Shown: positions 1 to 14,204, counted from the first letter of the stretch. The stretch: 64,000 nt of DNA from Tubulanus polymorphus (GCF_964204645.1 NC_134030.1:7746278-7810277), one strand, 5' to 3'. A program made the numbers and translations. Notes: generated from the sequence alone by a model not told the origin.

Positions 1-1684
1 ATTGATTTAGATGGTGAATGTAGTTTGAATGGTACAAGATGCTGCAATGGTACGTGCGCAAGTGCCTGTACCAGAATCTTACTAAAATGATTGTATCGAT
101 GTTGATCCATGACATCAGCAATTTTCTTTTTACCTGAAGATATACCAGAATTGAAAGCTTTCTTCGCGCTGTGCATAATATAAGAATTTATTTTGAGAAT
201 TCCAAAAACTTTTTCGGGAGCGGGAGTCCAGGATTTTCAAAGAGGGACTGTTCTGGTCATCCCCTAGAAATATTTGAAAAATTTGTTTTTCACGCATTCT
301 GAGCATTTTAAGGGAGCACTGCTTGATCTCACATCTCATATTAGTCAGAATGTACTGTGTGCTTTGAAATTTAGCATTGAAAAACTGGAAGTACATCATA
401 CAAAGGAAATTTTCCAATGGGGGTGCCCTTGCACCCTAAGCACCCCCTAGATCCGTGCTGTTTTTGAATTGAACAGTCCTTGAAATATCGATGCTGGGAT
501 TAAATTGATAATACTGTGTTTAGTTTTGTTCATACAAGCCGAGATGTGACGTTCTGATGTTTGTATGATTTGTGTCGTTTGGCTCTCTCCCTCGTCGTCC
601 GAGTTGAGCGCCAGCGAGCGACATTGTTAGTTTTAGCTATCTCATATTCTGCAGGTCGATATCTCGCCCGGGTAGCGTATTACCTTTGCATGACGGCTGT
701 ATGATTTAAACCGGCGAATAACGGTCATAAACTGCGCTACACAATCCTTCCTATTGATCCGGCGAACAGATAAAACGTCCCCGAAGAAATTAACTCGTTC
801 CCCGAAGCAGGTATTTTAAATGTTTGTGTTTTTAGCGCGACCGGTCCCGGCGCGGCGCGCTCCGTCGTCTTCGCGCCGTACGTGAAACGGCGCAGATAAG
901 CGCGCGCTTGTTATTTCGGGCCGGCGACGAACGAAAGTCATCTTCTTCGCCGCGGAAAAATGGCAATTACTTTGCGGCGTAGATCGGTGGGCGGATAACG
1001 ATCGCATCGACGTCGGGCTGGTTTATAGGGACTCGACGTCGAATTGCTGCCAATTACGTCTGCCCGATCTCGCGAGGCCGGCTAAGGCGCCCTCTGGGGG
1101 CTGGTACTTGACTACCTATTAACGTGAAGTCGACTAGAAATTGCTAGTTTTATATTGTATTTACAGTATTCACCGCGGAATTTGACCAATTACATTGCAT
1201 TTATATTAGTCGATTGAATCGCGCGGCACATTTATCGATTGGCTCCTGCAGTAAATTGATTTCGATGAAGAAGTCTTGCTTCGTGTACTTTTTCATAGAA
1301 TGTTTAGTTTTTAATCGTGATTTAGAAATTCTGACCCGAAAGTCCTCTCATTTCATGTTTTTTTTTTGTTCGGATATGGAAATTCTGGCCGGCGAGTTTG
1401 AAAAAAAGCTGTGTCATTTTATGCTCTTTTTTGTCTTGATTTGGAAATTCTAGCCTGAATTTGGACAGAATTCGTGTAACTTTTTCTCTAGAGGCAGTCG
1501 AACCATTCTGCCATCTGTTTTAACAATATAAGGACGACCAAAATAAAAAATAAAAAATCAATTACAAACTCAAGGCCAGGCGTTGAATCACCTTGCCAGC
1601 CATTGTAGATGATGTCTGTTTTTGAGTTCATCGCAAAAAAACGTTCACGATGCATATGTTGAGCTTCTCAGCTTTCCAACACTG

Positions 1685-1685
<1 letters not shown>

Positions 1686-1752
<67 letters not shown>
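1686..1752. repeat. (TA)n microsatellite
   Basis: About 33 uninterrupted TA dinucleotides. Confidence 0.97.
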
Positions 1753-1757
<5 letters not shown>

Positions 1758-2517
1758 TTCAGGTAACGAAAATAATTGAATTCAGAAGCTCCTCTGATGA
1801 AAAAAAAAACTGATGTCGCTACAATTTTCATCGAAAATTTCCGTGTAAGGACCGTGTTACAATCGGAAAACTTTTGTGGCGAAAAACGTGTAAACGCGCG
1901 ATATCATATTGCGTCTTGCTCGTCGACGATTGGCCCGCGGTCATAAACGTCGTCGTCGTTCGCCCGACTTTCGCTGAGGTACGAAACGAAACGTGCTTCT
2001 CATTTCCTGTTGCCGATGTCTTTAACTGAAGGTGTCGACGAACGTCGGACGGATATTGATTTATTTTTCGATCTTCGACGAATTTCTCGCCCGTCATCTC
2101 TCTCTTGAAGAAGATCAGACGGACGCGCGCGCCCGGAAAGTTTGGATCGAGGCGATTTTCGGCGCGCGATATTCTCACCGAAGTAAACATTAATAAACCA
2201 AACACGTCGCGAAACATCAACGTTCCGTTCTTTTGATTATCTGTTACCGTTTTCGTCGCGTGTAAAAACGCTTTCGTTCGAAGTGAAACAATTTCGTGTT
2301 CTGCCAGTCGGCGTGTTTAACAACTACACTTCAATGAAGTTACGGGGAGAGATGAACAATCAGTTGGAAATATCGCAGAACAAAGATTTGCCAGTAATAT
2401 GTAGCCGTTACACGATTTTCACAATTCACTTTCTCTTTCGTTTTTTAGACTAATAACGCAGTACAGACTTTTTCCAGAAAAAAATATGCTCACCTGACCA
2501 GTATTGCTTCACTATTT

Positions 2518-2753
2518 CAGGGTGGCTACTTACCTGGAAATCGGGGAATAGTCGGGGAATTTTGTAAAAAACCTTAAAGTCGAGGAAAGATCCTGAGTAG
2601 GCTAGATCGCAAAAATCATAAAGTTTCCGTCTATATCTTACCTACGAGCAATATTGCTTGTAGTTCTTACATGATTTGATTCCTAGCAGATCAAGGCAGG
2701 GAAACAATGTGCATGTTAGGGAAAAAGCAAGTCAAATAAAAGTGGCCACCCTG
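2518..2753. mobile_element. hAT-like MITE, 236 bp
   Basis: Starts CAGGGTGGCTACTT and ends AAGTGGCCACCCTG, giving 14-bp terminal inverted repeats with one mismatch, the CAGGG..ends typical of hAT elements. It has no ORF. Flanking 8-mers do not match. A TGACCAGTAT motif occurs on both sides (2495 and 2798). Confidence 0.65.
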
Positions 2754-3708
2754 TTGAAGTGCGGATGTTTTCAAGAAAAGAAAATGGTTTCACCCCTGAC
2801 CAGTATCTTAACTGTTTGTAAGTAATACCACCCTTTTTCGGTTGCCTACTCTATCCTTGAACCGTCCCCGGACCTGAAAATGAGACATTTAGAAGTGTAG
2901 CTTTAAAAAAAAAATGGTGGACTCGACTGTAATTCTTATTCCGCAATAAACAATTGCTATCACTGTCGCTCATCGGTTTTTACAACAGTTGTGAATATTT
3001 GCTGATTCGGCAGTCGGTATCTGATCGTCGTTGTGATCGTCGTTGCGCGATCCGGTGTCTAATCCGACAGTGAAATTAACCGGGTATCGTTTCGCGTCCG
3101 GTGATTCAGACGACCCAGCTTTAAAAATCGACGTTAATGAACAATTTGACGCGGCGTCGACGGCGACGACGACTGCAATCGCCGGGTATCTATCCATTGT
3201 ATACGATGAGGGGCTGATTCACCGAGCCGAGACCGTCCATCAGTCCGACCACGATAACCGATCTTAACTTCTGAAACGGACCGCTTTACGCCATTCGTCA
3301 AAAACGATGACGACACCGTGCTATCAATTACTGCGCAAGCGTGCGAGATTTTTCGACGGGGAAAAGTTTTCGACTCGAAAGGGACTAGATTTATGAATTT
3401 CTGATTGTGAATTATAAGCCCCTGTCGGCCAGTAATCGTGCAAAACCTTCACTACGGGATTTGCGACAGCAACAGAGGTTTTAGCCCAATTGACTCATCT
3501 GCCGTTTGAAGAAGTAAGTATCGGCTTCTTCTCTAAACTCACTTATCAAAAAGTAGTAGCGCACGCTGATTAGCTGCGTCATTGCTTCACCCGACTTATC
3601 GAGTCAAGTAGCGGATTAAGAAAACATTTATAGGAATATGAATTTTGCTAAGATCATTATTCTTACTCGATCGGAGACCTAATACCCTTCGAGTTACCTA
3701 ACACCCCT

Positions 3709-3807
3709 GGGGCCGGTTCTATGAACTGGTGCTAACTTTTGAATTCATTTTCAATTGAGTCGATATCCCAGTTTAAAGATGATACCAGTCTATAGAAACA
3801 ACTCCCC
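3709..3807. mobile_element. MITE of the GGGGCCGGTT group
   Basis: The left end GGGGCCGGTTCTATGAACTG and the right end read in reverse, GGGGAGTTGTTTCTATAGAC, are imperfect inverted repeats around a 50-bp centre. Confidence 0.45.
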
Positions 3808-3836
3808 ATTCCACAGTTTAGCAGTGATCACATAGA

Positions 3837-3960
3837 GACAATTTGGCCCGAGCAAAATTGGCACAGATCAGGCCCGGGTCGGCTCGGCCTGGTCCGACGT
3901 TTTTGGTCAGGCTAATAATTTGGCCCAGGCCAAACAGGGGCGGGCCCATTTGGTACCTGT
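3837..3960 (+). repeat. Dispersed GGCCCGGG repeat, partial copy
   Basis: Contains TTTGGCCCGAGCAAAATTGG, CAGATCAGGCCCGGGTCGG, GGTCCGACGTTTTTGGTCAG and TTTGGCCCAGGCCAAA, the same vocabulary as the copies at 9670, 11487 and 17769. Confidence 0.5.
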
Positions 3961-6900
3961 GTAAACAGTAACCCCAGGCAAAAAATGCTCCAGTTTACCT
4001 AACATCACCAAGTCAAGTTTTATGAACTGGGCTCACTTTCGTTATGATAAATAGCTGAAATTTTGGGAAAGGAATTGAATTATTAGTAAGACTCAACCAA
4101 TCTTTATACACTGTCAAACATCAGTCCTTGTGAGTTATCTATCCCCTAATGCGGTTTAATTAACATTTTGACCGAAATTTTGGAAACGTCGGATTCACGA
4201 TGATCAAAGCTGATTTCATTCGATATCGGTAACTGATTCACGACTGAAGACGGACGTTAGTAGATACCATCGCGCGTATATATGCGTACATGTATATTCT
4301 AAGTTTCTAATTTATTGAAGAGAAGTACGGGGCACACTTTCGCTCGAACTCGATTAAATTTGACTCGGCGCGAAGGTACTTGTAAGTTATCAGTGTAAAT
4401 ACTCGCTGCTGAAATTAATATGCGCGCGTATCGCAAACGATGAGTACTTGGTGCACACTTGATTCCTGACAAAACTAATGGCAGTTTTATGCGGCGTGCG
4501 CCCGCGCGCGCTGCGGCGCTAGGTGGTTTTTAGGTCGGTTGTTCTCCGCAGAAGTGTTATAGTACCTGTTAATACCGCGGTGGTTTTTATTGTTACTTGA
4601 TTCGAGCATCGATTTCCGAGTTATCAGATCGGTGAAAATCTCTCGAACACGCAGCGTGTCCGACATATGTCGCCCGCCGCCAACTGTCCCCCTGTAACTG
4701 ATTTTAACTCGCTTTGCTGATAAACTCTTAGTACGCCATATATAATTGGTATTGTTCGCAACTGTCTATGAAATCGTAGTCAGACCTGTTAGTTGATCAG
4801 ATATCAGTTCGTTTGATGACTTTGATTTCGAGTAACCGCGGTACTGATTCAGAGGAGTCGTTGATATATGCAATTTTTCTCTGGATTCAGTGAGTTCGAA
4901 GTCGAATTTCTGACTTCTGGATTTATTTCCGCAGCTGTCGGATGAATTCGACTCCGGAGTCGGTTGATTTGCGATATTGGCCTTAAATTTCAGCCCTCAT
5001 TTTGCGTTACGGGGTTCGTGTTGGGTATATATAGACTTTTTCCGGGAGAAGATAGATACACAAATCTCGAAGCTCGTAAAATAACGCGATTGTGTCATTG
5101 AGTTCGAAGTAACGGCAGCCAATAAACATCGCTTATCGGAAATAGATCTCTGTGTATTATGTATATCAGTGCGCAGGTATAGCAGCTAACCGGAATTGTC
5201 TTCGGATGCGTCACTCTCGGAGTATCAACGACAACGATTGAGAGATCGCCCTATCGATAGGTTTGATGGGAGCATCAAACGTCCACCGGGAATACCGTTT
5301 ATAATTAACTAAGTTACACAGTGCAAATCTTCTATAATAACTTCGATATCAATGCAATTTATAAATGGCGTGCGCGCTTAACTTCGCCGTGTGAGTCGTC
5401 GTCAGCCGATGAAATTCATACCGACGAATAACAATTTGTAGATATCTCATCAGTCGATACCTGAATTTCATATACCCAATATTGATATTTTTCGCTGAAA
5501 TCGACTATTATAGCTGCACATAGGCCCTCTAGAATACTTATGAATTATCATTCTTGTCGGAAGAAATCTAATTGTGGCTCACTGAGGTTAGTCCCACTTT
5601 CAAAGACTGGACCGGTTGTTGAGCCTGATATGGTTCAATCAAGGGTGCTGGCGCGGATCATGGGGGACTTATGAGACTTGTACATCAAATTTTTCTGAGT
5701 GTCCTTTTTCATTTTGTCAACAAAGACAATTGATTCATTTCAGTGCGCCTAATATTGCCTCTTTGGACATCGAAGTCCCTTTAATGACTTGACAAATCTT
5801 TCCAACAAAGTTATCCCCTTTGTGTGGAAGTACACCTAAAATCGCTTTTTTGGACATCAAATAATCATTTTGGGAGGTGTGACAAGTCCTTCAAAATTCA
5901 CCTTACATTGCCTTTTTGAACATTTTAAGTGCCCTTTTGGGCAAGTCCTTCAAAATTCGCCACTGGATCCACTCCTTCTACTTAAAGCATGTTGCCATTT
6001 CCAATATGGCCGCCGCATTATACAAAACCTCGCGAAGATCAGTAACATTTCAAAATTCTGAGGTCGCTTTGTCCCGTACCGGATCAATGACTTAAGTCTG
6101 GCTCGGTTATGAGTATGTATGTATAATAAGTGCGTTCCGCTGTTTGGTAAATTGCTTGCGTCTGCGTTCATACGTGCACTATTCAGGTATATAAAGCTGT
6201 CAGAACGTGTTAAGCCAGCGTTGATCTTCCTTTCACATTTCATAACGCGATATATCCATACAATTATGCATGGAGAAATCCGGCGTTAATTAGAATTCTA
6301 TCCGTGGCCGACACTTCAGGTACAGGAGCTATAAACTGTCACAGCGATTCATCATATACAGTCGACCCATCTCACTCTGTCTCTTCACGCTCTCAGGCAT
6401 TCAGGTGATCTGAATACCGGCTACTCTATCATTGTACGTGTACATGTTATATATCCGCAAAAGATACCGTATAGATGCTGGAGGGCAATGATGATGTTAC
6501 TTCAACTGTCGACTACAATTCCCAAAATACCAAATAACAACTCTCGGTTTCTGTTGTAACGCATCCGAATGAGAACTGATTGAATATTCGCGATGGAAGT
6601 TTCCAACGAAATTTGAAATGTCTTATCTCGCTTAGATTATCCTTGTTCCATACAACAATAGTGTATCGATTATTCTGGTAATGATACCTACAGAGAGCAA
6701 GTATATGTAAAAAGAAGTAAGAATTAGGAATTTGTTAGAACCGCTATCATCTTCTTAAAGCGGAATCCCTTGCATTAAGCGGTAATCCGATTTTCGTTTT
6801 AATATCTTTTATCTCTTATGTTTAAAACATTTACAGTTCAAATAATGGGGCAGTTCCTCAATGAAGAATATTTTCAACTTTTTAGTGTCGATAGTGATTT

Positions 6901-7298
6901 TTATGGTTTTTCGTCACGTCTACTTTTAAGCCATTCGGCTGCGAAAGTCGTTCCTTCTTCTTTTACGTAACGAAATCTTCCACGATGGTAACTCTATCCG
7001 AACCGAAACGACTGGAAAGACGACAACGGTGAAATTTCTAATACGATTACCGATTGGCGTTCACCTGGGAAATATTGGGTTTAGTTTTGTTACGGTCGAA
7101 ATGGTAACGTAAAACTTTGTGCGTTATGTAAAAAAAAAACTACCCGAGGCGTTGAGCGCGAATTAGTGTTGTTATTTTTTTCTCGAGTGATTCTGTTATC
7201 AGTGCAGTACGGTAAATTGACATGTAGTCGCGACCCGAGATGTAATTTTCACACAAAACTTTGATTCGAATTGCAAAGATTTCTTGAAGAATTTTTTA

Positions 7299-7440
7299 AC
7301 CCGGGGCCGGTTCCATAGTGAGGGCTTAGACTTAAGACCGTTCTAAGACCAACTTAGTTCTGCAGCCAATCTATCAACCAGTCATAAGATTTAAGACCAC
7401 TTTCGGTCTAAAGTCTTGACTATGGAAACGGCCCGAGGTT
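7299..7440. mobile_element. MITE of the GGGCCGGTTCCATAGT group
   Basis: Left GGGGCCGGTTCCATAGTGAG and right, reversed, CGGGCCGTTTCCATAGTCAA form inverted repeats. Inner TTAAGACC/GGTCTTA-type blocks extend the fold. Same family as 23493-23643. Confidence 0.7.
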
Positions 7441-8766
7441 TCATTGAGGAGTACAATTTGACAGCCCAATCGAAGAACCTAAAATGGTCGTAATGAAGAT
7501 ATAGTTTATCTAATAGTTTATTGTGTTTTTATTTTAAACTCACTATGATTGGCTCATAGATGAGTAATTCTAGCGTACCAACCAATGAGAACTAGGAATA
7601 CAACAGCGGTTCTGACTCCCTCGGGATGTCTACCTGCCTCATAGTGCCGTAGAGATGGTTTATTCTCCCTATGATATCATGATATTGCCTACTGGGTATT
7701 GGTTCTCTTCAGCCATGTTTAATCGATGAGATATATCGAATTAATGGTAGGCAGTTTGATGATGTCTCAGGGGATTTAAAAGGTAGCTGTCTTTGCAGAA
7801 GGCTTCGTATTTTCTGGCCAACGTGGAAGAAGCGGTCGATTTTTAATTTTTCATAAAGCGTTACGTCATCCTTGAATACGTACTTTGTTTCGATAATCTT
7901 CATTGAAATCGTTGATAATCAATGTTGACGCGATAAGATAAATTCATTTATTTGTGTCCGATGATGAAGTTATATGCCGCGCGCGCACGTCTGCAACATC
8001 GAATCTGAAGTCGACTTGGACTGAGGTATCGTACACGTATATCCGTGCGCTTCGTAGATCATATAATAAGACATCACCTATGCAAATTTATAATGAAATT
8101 TCGTCTTGGATGCGCCTGTGTCAATGCGTATTATTAGGCAAACATAGTTAGTTTGATGAAATCATAACGATATGAGCATGACGCTATTGTCTGCCGTCTC
8201 GATACGAGGACGCGTCTCTCTCCCCGCGCTCAAATACGCCGACTTAATGAAGAAGATACATTAATAAGACTGTCGGCCATTGTCCCCGGATCTATCAACG
8301 TAATCGAACGTTTCCACTTTCTTTATGTTTCTTGCTACTCGGCGAAATGATATTTACACTGCGCGCGAATTCGGCGCGTTCGCCGCCGCCGCACAGCTCG
8401 GCCGATGACGACGGCGACGTCGACGCTGCGATGTCGTAAGCTAGGTAGATGAATTATGAAAGTGATTTACTTCGACAGTCGTTCGTCCGACAATGGTCGG
8501 TACACACACGAACCTACAGTTTCGTTTGGTCGCGTACACATCCGCGACTCTTCTATTCCTGGCTTCCACCGACGAGAGAGTAAATTTACAGTCCTCGGTC
8601 ATCTCGTTTGTCATAATCCGACACGACATAAAGAAACCCGGCCTCGACGGTAAACTAGAACCGGTCTTATTTGCGAAAAAAATGTCTTTCGAGCTCGTCG
8701 AATGAGACCTTTGGTGACATTACGAAATGATCTAAGGAGGTTACTACGTATGAATGTTTTCATAAG

Positions 8767-8911
8767 ACGCAGGGAAACACGGAAACAGGAGGCAGAAATT
8801 ATATTTCTGGGCATTTCGGAGTGTTGTTCGTTTATGAGAAACATGGTTCTAAGAAACAAAAGTTTCCGAGGTGAAAAATGTTTGATTCTGTGTTTTTCTG
8901 TTTCCCTGCGT
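8767..8911. mobile_element. MITE with ACGCAGGGAAACA inverted ends
   Basis: 145 bp bounded by ACGCAGGGAAACA and TGTTTCCCTGCGT. The interior has GGAAACAGGAGGCAGAA and a complementary TTCTGTGTTTTTCTG. A short relative lies at 18823-18876. Confidence 0.6.
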
Positions 8912-9017
8912 TGTATGATGCATTGAAGTGTTTTTGTTACATTTAGATTTCGAGAGGAGTTATCATCGATCTTGGGTAGAGAGTTCAAGTATCCGAATAA
9001 CCATAGAAGCGATAAAA

Positions 9018-9070
9018 ATAAAAACCTCATTTTCTAATGAGTAATAATCATTAGAAAATGAGGTTTTTAT
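9018..9070. repeat. Perfect 23-bp inverted repeat, 7-nt loop
   Basis: The arms 9018-9040 (core ACCTCATTTTCTAATGA) and 9048-9070 are exact reverse complements around GTAATAA. Single copy in this window. Confidence 0.9.
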
Positions 9071-9669
9071 AGTTATCATCGACGTCACATGATTTTCAAT
9101 TTTTCAAAACAAGAAACAATATCGTTCTTAACGTCTTATCCTTTTGAACACTGGGCGCCGGAAAAAAAAAACTAAAAGATGAGGCATCACTCGGATGGCA
9201 TGTGAAACAGGCAGGTGAACGCGTTAATTAAAAGGTCTGCGGTCACATCTTCGTCATTCCGATAACAATTAAAATAATCATCGTTTGAGTGGTGCCGCGG
9301 GAGATACCATCTCGAGTCACCCGAGCTGCGACCAGCGTGAAGAGACGCCGTCGTCGTCGTGTAATTGCAAAACTGCGTAATTCCCACACAAAATATCCGG
9401 CTACGAAATCATCGCCATCCAGAACTGGAGGGTTTTTCGTGTGTCTATTAATTACACCTCTATGAGATGATATTTTGTTGTTGGGCGAATGTTTTGATTA
9501 ACCTCGCTTCCCCGATCGAAGCCCCCTGAACCGAGTGAGCTGAGTAATTTTTCATTAACCTATTTCTGATGAACGACCCGATGTAACTGTCCGTCATGAT
9601 GATTGCGGGGCTTCTTATTGTGGTAAAATCGAATTGCCCTGAAAATCAGATAAAAGCTGCGATCACGTG

Positions 9670-9900
9670 AACGTTTTTGGCCCGGGCCAACCGTTCTCGC
9701 CGATGCCCAACGGGCCCGTGCTCAATCAACCCAGGGCCAAATTTGGTCCGACCAGCCCAGTGCCAAATTTAAGCAAAGGTCAGATCATTGCGTTTGAATG
9801 CTTACTGGTCCAGGAAGTGACTTGTTAGGCTATGTCGAAGCGTTATTAAAAGTATTTAGTGTTTTGCGTGTGTAAGCGCTCTGTAACAGGACAAATTTGT
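9670..9900 (-). repeat. Dispersed GGCCCGGGCCAA repeat, minus-strand copy
   Basis: The reverse strand matches the 17769 copy through TAA.ACGCT, GAG..AAGTCACTTCC, ACCAGTAAGCATT, TTAAATTTGGCAC, GGTC.GACCAAATTTGG and GGCCCGGGCCAA blocks. Confidence 0.65.
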
Positions 9901-11486
9901 TGCTGGTCTGATAACGGGCCCATGTTATAAACAAGAGTAACTGTGATTTATTGCTACTACCGCATTTGTACACTTGACAATGGAGTACTGCAGTGGTCTC
10001 TAGCCCTTATATTACTTGGGTTCAACAAGTACACTTCACACAGTAACAATGTGTAACAATGATACTTCCTGTCTGGTCTCCATTTCGCTGCCGCGATATA
10101 TGAATCCTCATATGGATGAATGACAATCATTAAACGGTTGGATGATGTATTCCCTATTCAGAAATGACAAAAAACAAAGGAAGTTTTTATGAACACGCTG
10201 TTAGACAACTGACTCCTGACTCATTTAGTGCGATGATGCCACCATATATTTAAAAGTTTTTTTTTTTTTTCTACTCGAAAAAAGTCAATGGACTTACTTA
10301 CTAATTCCATTTAGGGAAACTGGTGGTTGATGAGCCATCAGAGACGGGCGAAATTGTATCAAAAGTATAATTTCATGGTTTACACTCTGACGCAGCTGAC
10401 GGGAGAAATTCCGTAGTACAACTGGAATGATTTTTCATTTGTAATGAATATAACGACGTAATGGAGTTGAAAAACGATTTAGACTCATGTGATGTAACGT
10501 ATTAATGGTTTTATTCGCGCTGAATACGTGATTAGCCAATTCATCGGAACGTCCTCTGAGGTTATCTCCGGTTTTTCCGAACCGATTCTCATTCCCCTAC
10601 GTGCTGCTTTTCTAATAGTTTTGGTCCATTTGCCTCGGCTTATTTATATCAAGGTGCACTTATTGTTTATGCGCGTATGTAGAAAATTACATCTGAAAAG
10701 AGTTTTGTGAATAGGAAAATGAAAACCGATTTAAAATAGGTGAATAAAATCAGGATGATGTTGGTGTTCAAAGGACTTTAGTTTGAATGTCATCAGATTT
10801 CTTGCGTAGTTCACAACTTCTGATTGTCCCCTCGAAACTCATTGATATCTACTATCAATATCGCTCGTTGATAAGTTTATCAAAAGACAGTGGAAAATAT
10901 GATTATTTTTTTTTTTAAATCAGGCACACAATATACATGGATGCTGCTGGTGGCAATGAAGGTACCTTACACTAAACTGACTGAGTTTTCAAAGACAGAA
11001 TTTCATCCAATCTGCTCGGCCCAGGGTGGATAATGTTATGAATTCATAAATTTGCAATTATGACATGATGAATAAGTGTTGAACGATCGAATAAACGCGC
11101 GCCGGGCGAACTTAACGCAGTGGCTGTCGCGGCGCTCACGACAAATTACTGACGTTTTCGTATCGGTCGAGGTCGTAATTTCGTTCTCGGCATAATTAAC
11201 GGGAAACGATGAGGTAACACTTGGTGAAATGCACAGAGCTACAGCCTTCAGGCCCTTCATAGTTCGTCTTGGTATTTTGTAAGAGAAATCATCATAGTAA
11301 TGTATTATATTAACATCATTATATATATTAATAATGTTATTATGATATGTAATTATACTCAATGTAAATGAATCAATCAATCAAAAAAATGTGAGCGGTG
11401 GCAAAGATTGAGCCCTGGTATAAAACAAGGCCTGTCCTAGAGAAGATGGACATAAACCATGAGCTAGATCCACGAGCACATGGAGA

Positions 11487-11830
11487 TGATTTGGCTTGCG
11501 GTCAAACTGGCCCAGACAGACCCAAATGTGCTTATTGGGAGAGCACTTTCACAGATATCACTCACTTATAAGTATAATCTATCAAAACAATGCTGCGCGA
11601 GTGAGGTGAGTCACTTCACGAACCAGTTAGCTTTCGCTGGGATTGATTTGAACCGTGCTAGAGTTACGGGCTTAGTGCGACCAAGTCCGGCTCCTGTCAA
11701 CCCAAGGTTCCATAATGCTTGTGCGATTGCAGCTTGGACGTCGATCCTTCGAGAGAAAAATCTGAATGATTACTCAAAAATAAAACTAAGTTTTGCTATC
11801 GGTTGCTCAACTGTACCTAGATCTATGACG
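11487..11830 (+). repeat. Dispersed GGTCAAACTGGCCCAGA repeat copy
   Basis: Aligns with 17769-18505 minus its inserted MITE: GGTCAAACTGGCCCAGA, GAGAGCA.TTTCAC, GAGTGAGG.GAGTCACTTC, GAACCAG..AGC.TT, AACCGTGCTA and GGTGCGACCAA-type blocks. The 129-codon open frame across it is not conserved between copies. Confidence 0.7.
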
Positions 11831-11978
11831 CAAGCATATGTAATAAGAAGTTGCAAAGATGGCTTATAGATCTACATACACATTACAATATGATGTATAG
11901 TTGTCACTATTGAATTTCAAAGAAAGAGGACTTCAACTACGAAAAACGTTTAAGTTAGTAATATAGATATATACGCTT

Positions 11979-12216
11979 AAAGCTGGGCATAGGTCGGCCT
12001 TGCGACTGTCAGCGACTCCAGCGACCACCAGCAACGATCGCGTCACACTTGTTCCCCTTTCTGTTATCTGATGCGACCATCTTCTCTTGTTGTAACTTAG
12101 CTAGGCTGCCCTTGCTACATACACATACACAAGTCGCATACTTTCACAATAGCCCTAAACACTGATTTGCGACCTGTAGCAACTAATCGTGTCACAAGTT
12201 GACCTACGCCTAAAAA
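11979..12216. mobile_element. MITE-like element (GGCGTAGGTCAACTTG ends)
   Basis: Left TTAAAGCTGGGCATAGGTCG and right, reversed, TTTTTTAGGCGTAGGTCAAC are imperfect inverted repeats. A related GGCGGGTGTAGGTCAACTTG occurs at 19551. Confidence 0.5.
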
Positions 12217-14204
12217 ATGTCTCCGGCTACTAAAGGGTTGATATCAAAGTTGGAAGATGACATTCCGGCGCTATTGTATGATTCACAGGGCATTAATTGC
12301 AGGTTCACATGTCTTATGATTTTCCCCGAGATCGGTTGTCAAGGGACGACGGGAAAACGACCCACAAAATCTCGCGGCAGTTGATTGCCTGATGCGTATA
12401 CGAACAACGAACATTGATTCGATATTAGATAAAACGCATGCTGCTGGGGCCTGATTGCCAATTGTTGATAACCGGTCTGAAATTGTCGTTGTAATACACT
12501 CTTAATGGGTGACGTCTTAAATGAATTGAGTCATTTTTGACGTTAATGGGCTTGTTACCCATCTCAAAGGATTGTCTACTGCGACCGGCTGTGATTCCAT
12601 TGTTACGCGCTTAATATCTACAATATCTACATACATCAACAATATCGGGGCTGTGAAAAAAATTAATATCGATTTGTGTGGCTGCAGCGCTGGAATTTCC
12701 TCTACTCGTCGATGGCAAATAGCAGTTTTCAGCGAGGAGGTGCCTCGCTAGAATTTGCCTATCCCATTATCACTCTGTATTTCATCTGCATCTGCACGAA
12801 AAAATTAAGATTTTTTCGCATTTTCGATCGTTTTACTATTTTCGACAATTCTGGGCCATATTCATGACCGATAAATATTTTGTCGTATTTCAATTATTCT
12901 GATGGCTGTACCAGCCAGCCAGCCACTACTTTACTGAATTGAATACGCGGGAAGTTCGGCCACTTTTGGCCGATTGCGCATTTGAGATGGTATTTACTCG
13001 CTGCTCGTTTAAATCGTCGTCCATCACAAGCTGAACGCGAACGAGGGATGAGGCCGAGTTTAAATTGAATTGACTCACCTCGCGTAATCCGTCGTGGCGG
13101 TCCCAAGGGACCGGTCCAAATAGCGAGTAAAGCTGTCCCCAGGCACCAGTCTCGATTGATATACCTCTTGTAAGGGATCAATGTTTGACGTTATTGTGTA
13201 CTGTTAAATTGATGAGCAAATCACTGAGCGACGTAGTTTATGGACTGCGCCAGTCGGACGGCTGTATCAGAGGGGATTTCTGATGAATCCGGTATTCTTT
13301 CAAAGATGCCATCAATGGATTCGGCAAACTATGTATGGTAAATCCCCTATCGTGGTCCGCAGTGCTATCCCGGTAAAGTCGTATGACATTTGTCAGTGGT
13401 CAAAGTTCTATCATTTGCGTTGAAAGTTTTTTCTGCGTGTAATTTGTTTCTTACACGCATATCGAATAAAGGATCGTAAAGTTTCTCAAAGTTCTTAATT
13501 TGAACGAAACATCTGGATTTTCCATTATCTGTACCCTTGATGGCTCTTCATATGTAAGGCTGAGTCTATTTTTTTGTTTTCGTTTTAATTATTGAAATTT
13601 TATTAGATGTTTCAGTGAAGTTGCATTTTTTTGTCAACGATGGGATTAGTTGTTTCTCCTTGATCAGTAGCAGTTGCAAAATTCTGATTTCATCTCGTCG
13701 TCTAAATACACCCCCCCCCCAAGTAGCGTCGTTGTTCATATGGCTGAGGTTGTTCATTGTTGGTGAATAAACGCGTATATTTTTACGAAGCAAAGACACG
13801 GGTGTAAATCACAGCCCGGGCGGCCATTGTTGTGCAATTTGCTACATGTCGCATGAAAACGTCGTTATTCAGATGCGTATCGTGAAGTCATCAAAGGTAC
13901 GACTTTAGCGGAATAAAGATGCCATAAATCAGATGATGTTAAGATGACAACGTTGTAGATGATGGATGTATCTATGATACACGCGATACAGACTCACAGT
14001 CGACTCCCGACTCCAGGTATTCAAAAATACATCTTAAAAAAGGAGATGATCAAATGTTATCATTTCGGTTCGATGATGAATAGAGTTTGAGAGTTTTGCC
14101 CGATGAAAACATCTACGCATATAGTTTAGTACAATAGTCTCCTATATGTAATATCAGAGCGCGTCATATTGGATATCAAGCCCAAGCCGTTAACTGAAGT
14201 AAAA

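Noticed and set aside
1622-1831. Frames on both strands through the TA repeat (YIYIYI)
   Set aside because: Simple microsatellite translation.
3043-3267. 74-codon frame with SGDSDDPALKID, faintly like the vertebrate ZEB DSDDEDKLHI segment
   Set aside because: No convincing donor, the stop lies in the same exon-like block, and the similarity covers only a few acidic residues.
11480-11869. 129-codon ORF
   Set aside because: It lies in a dispersed repeat whose other copies do not keep the frame.
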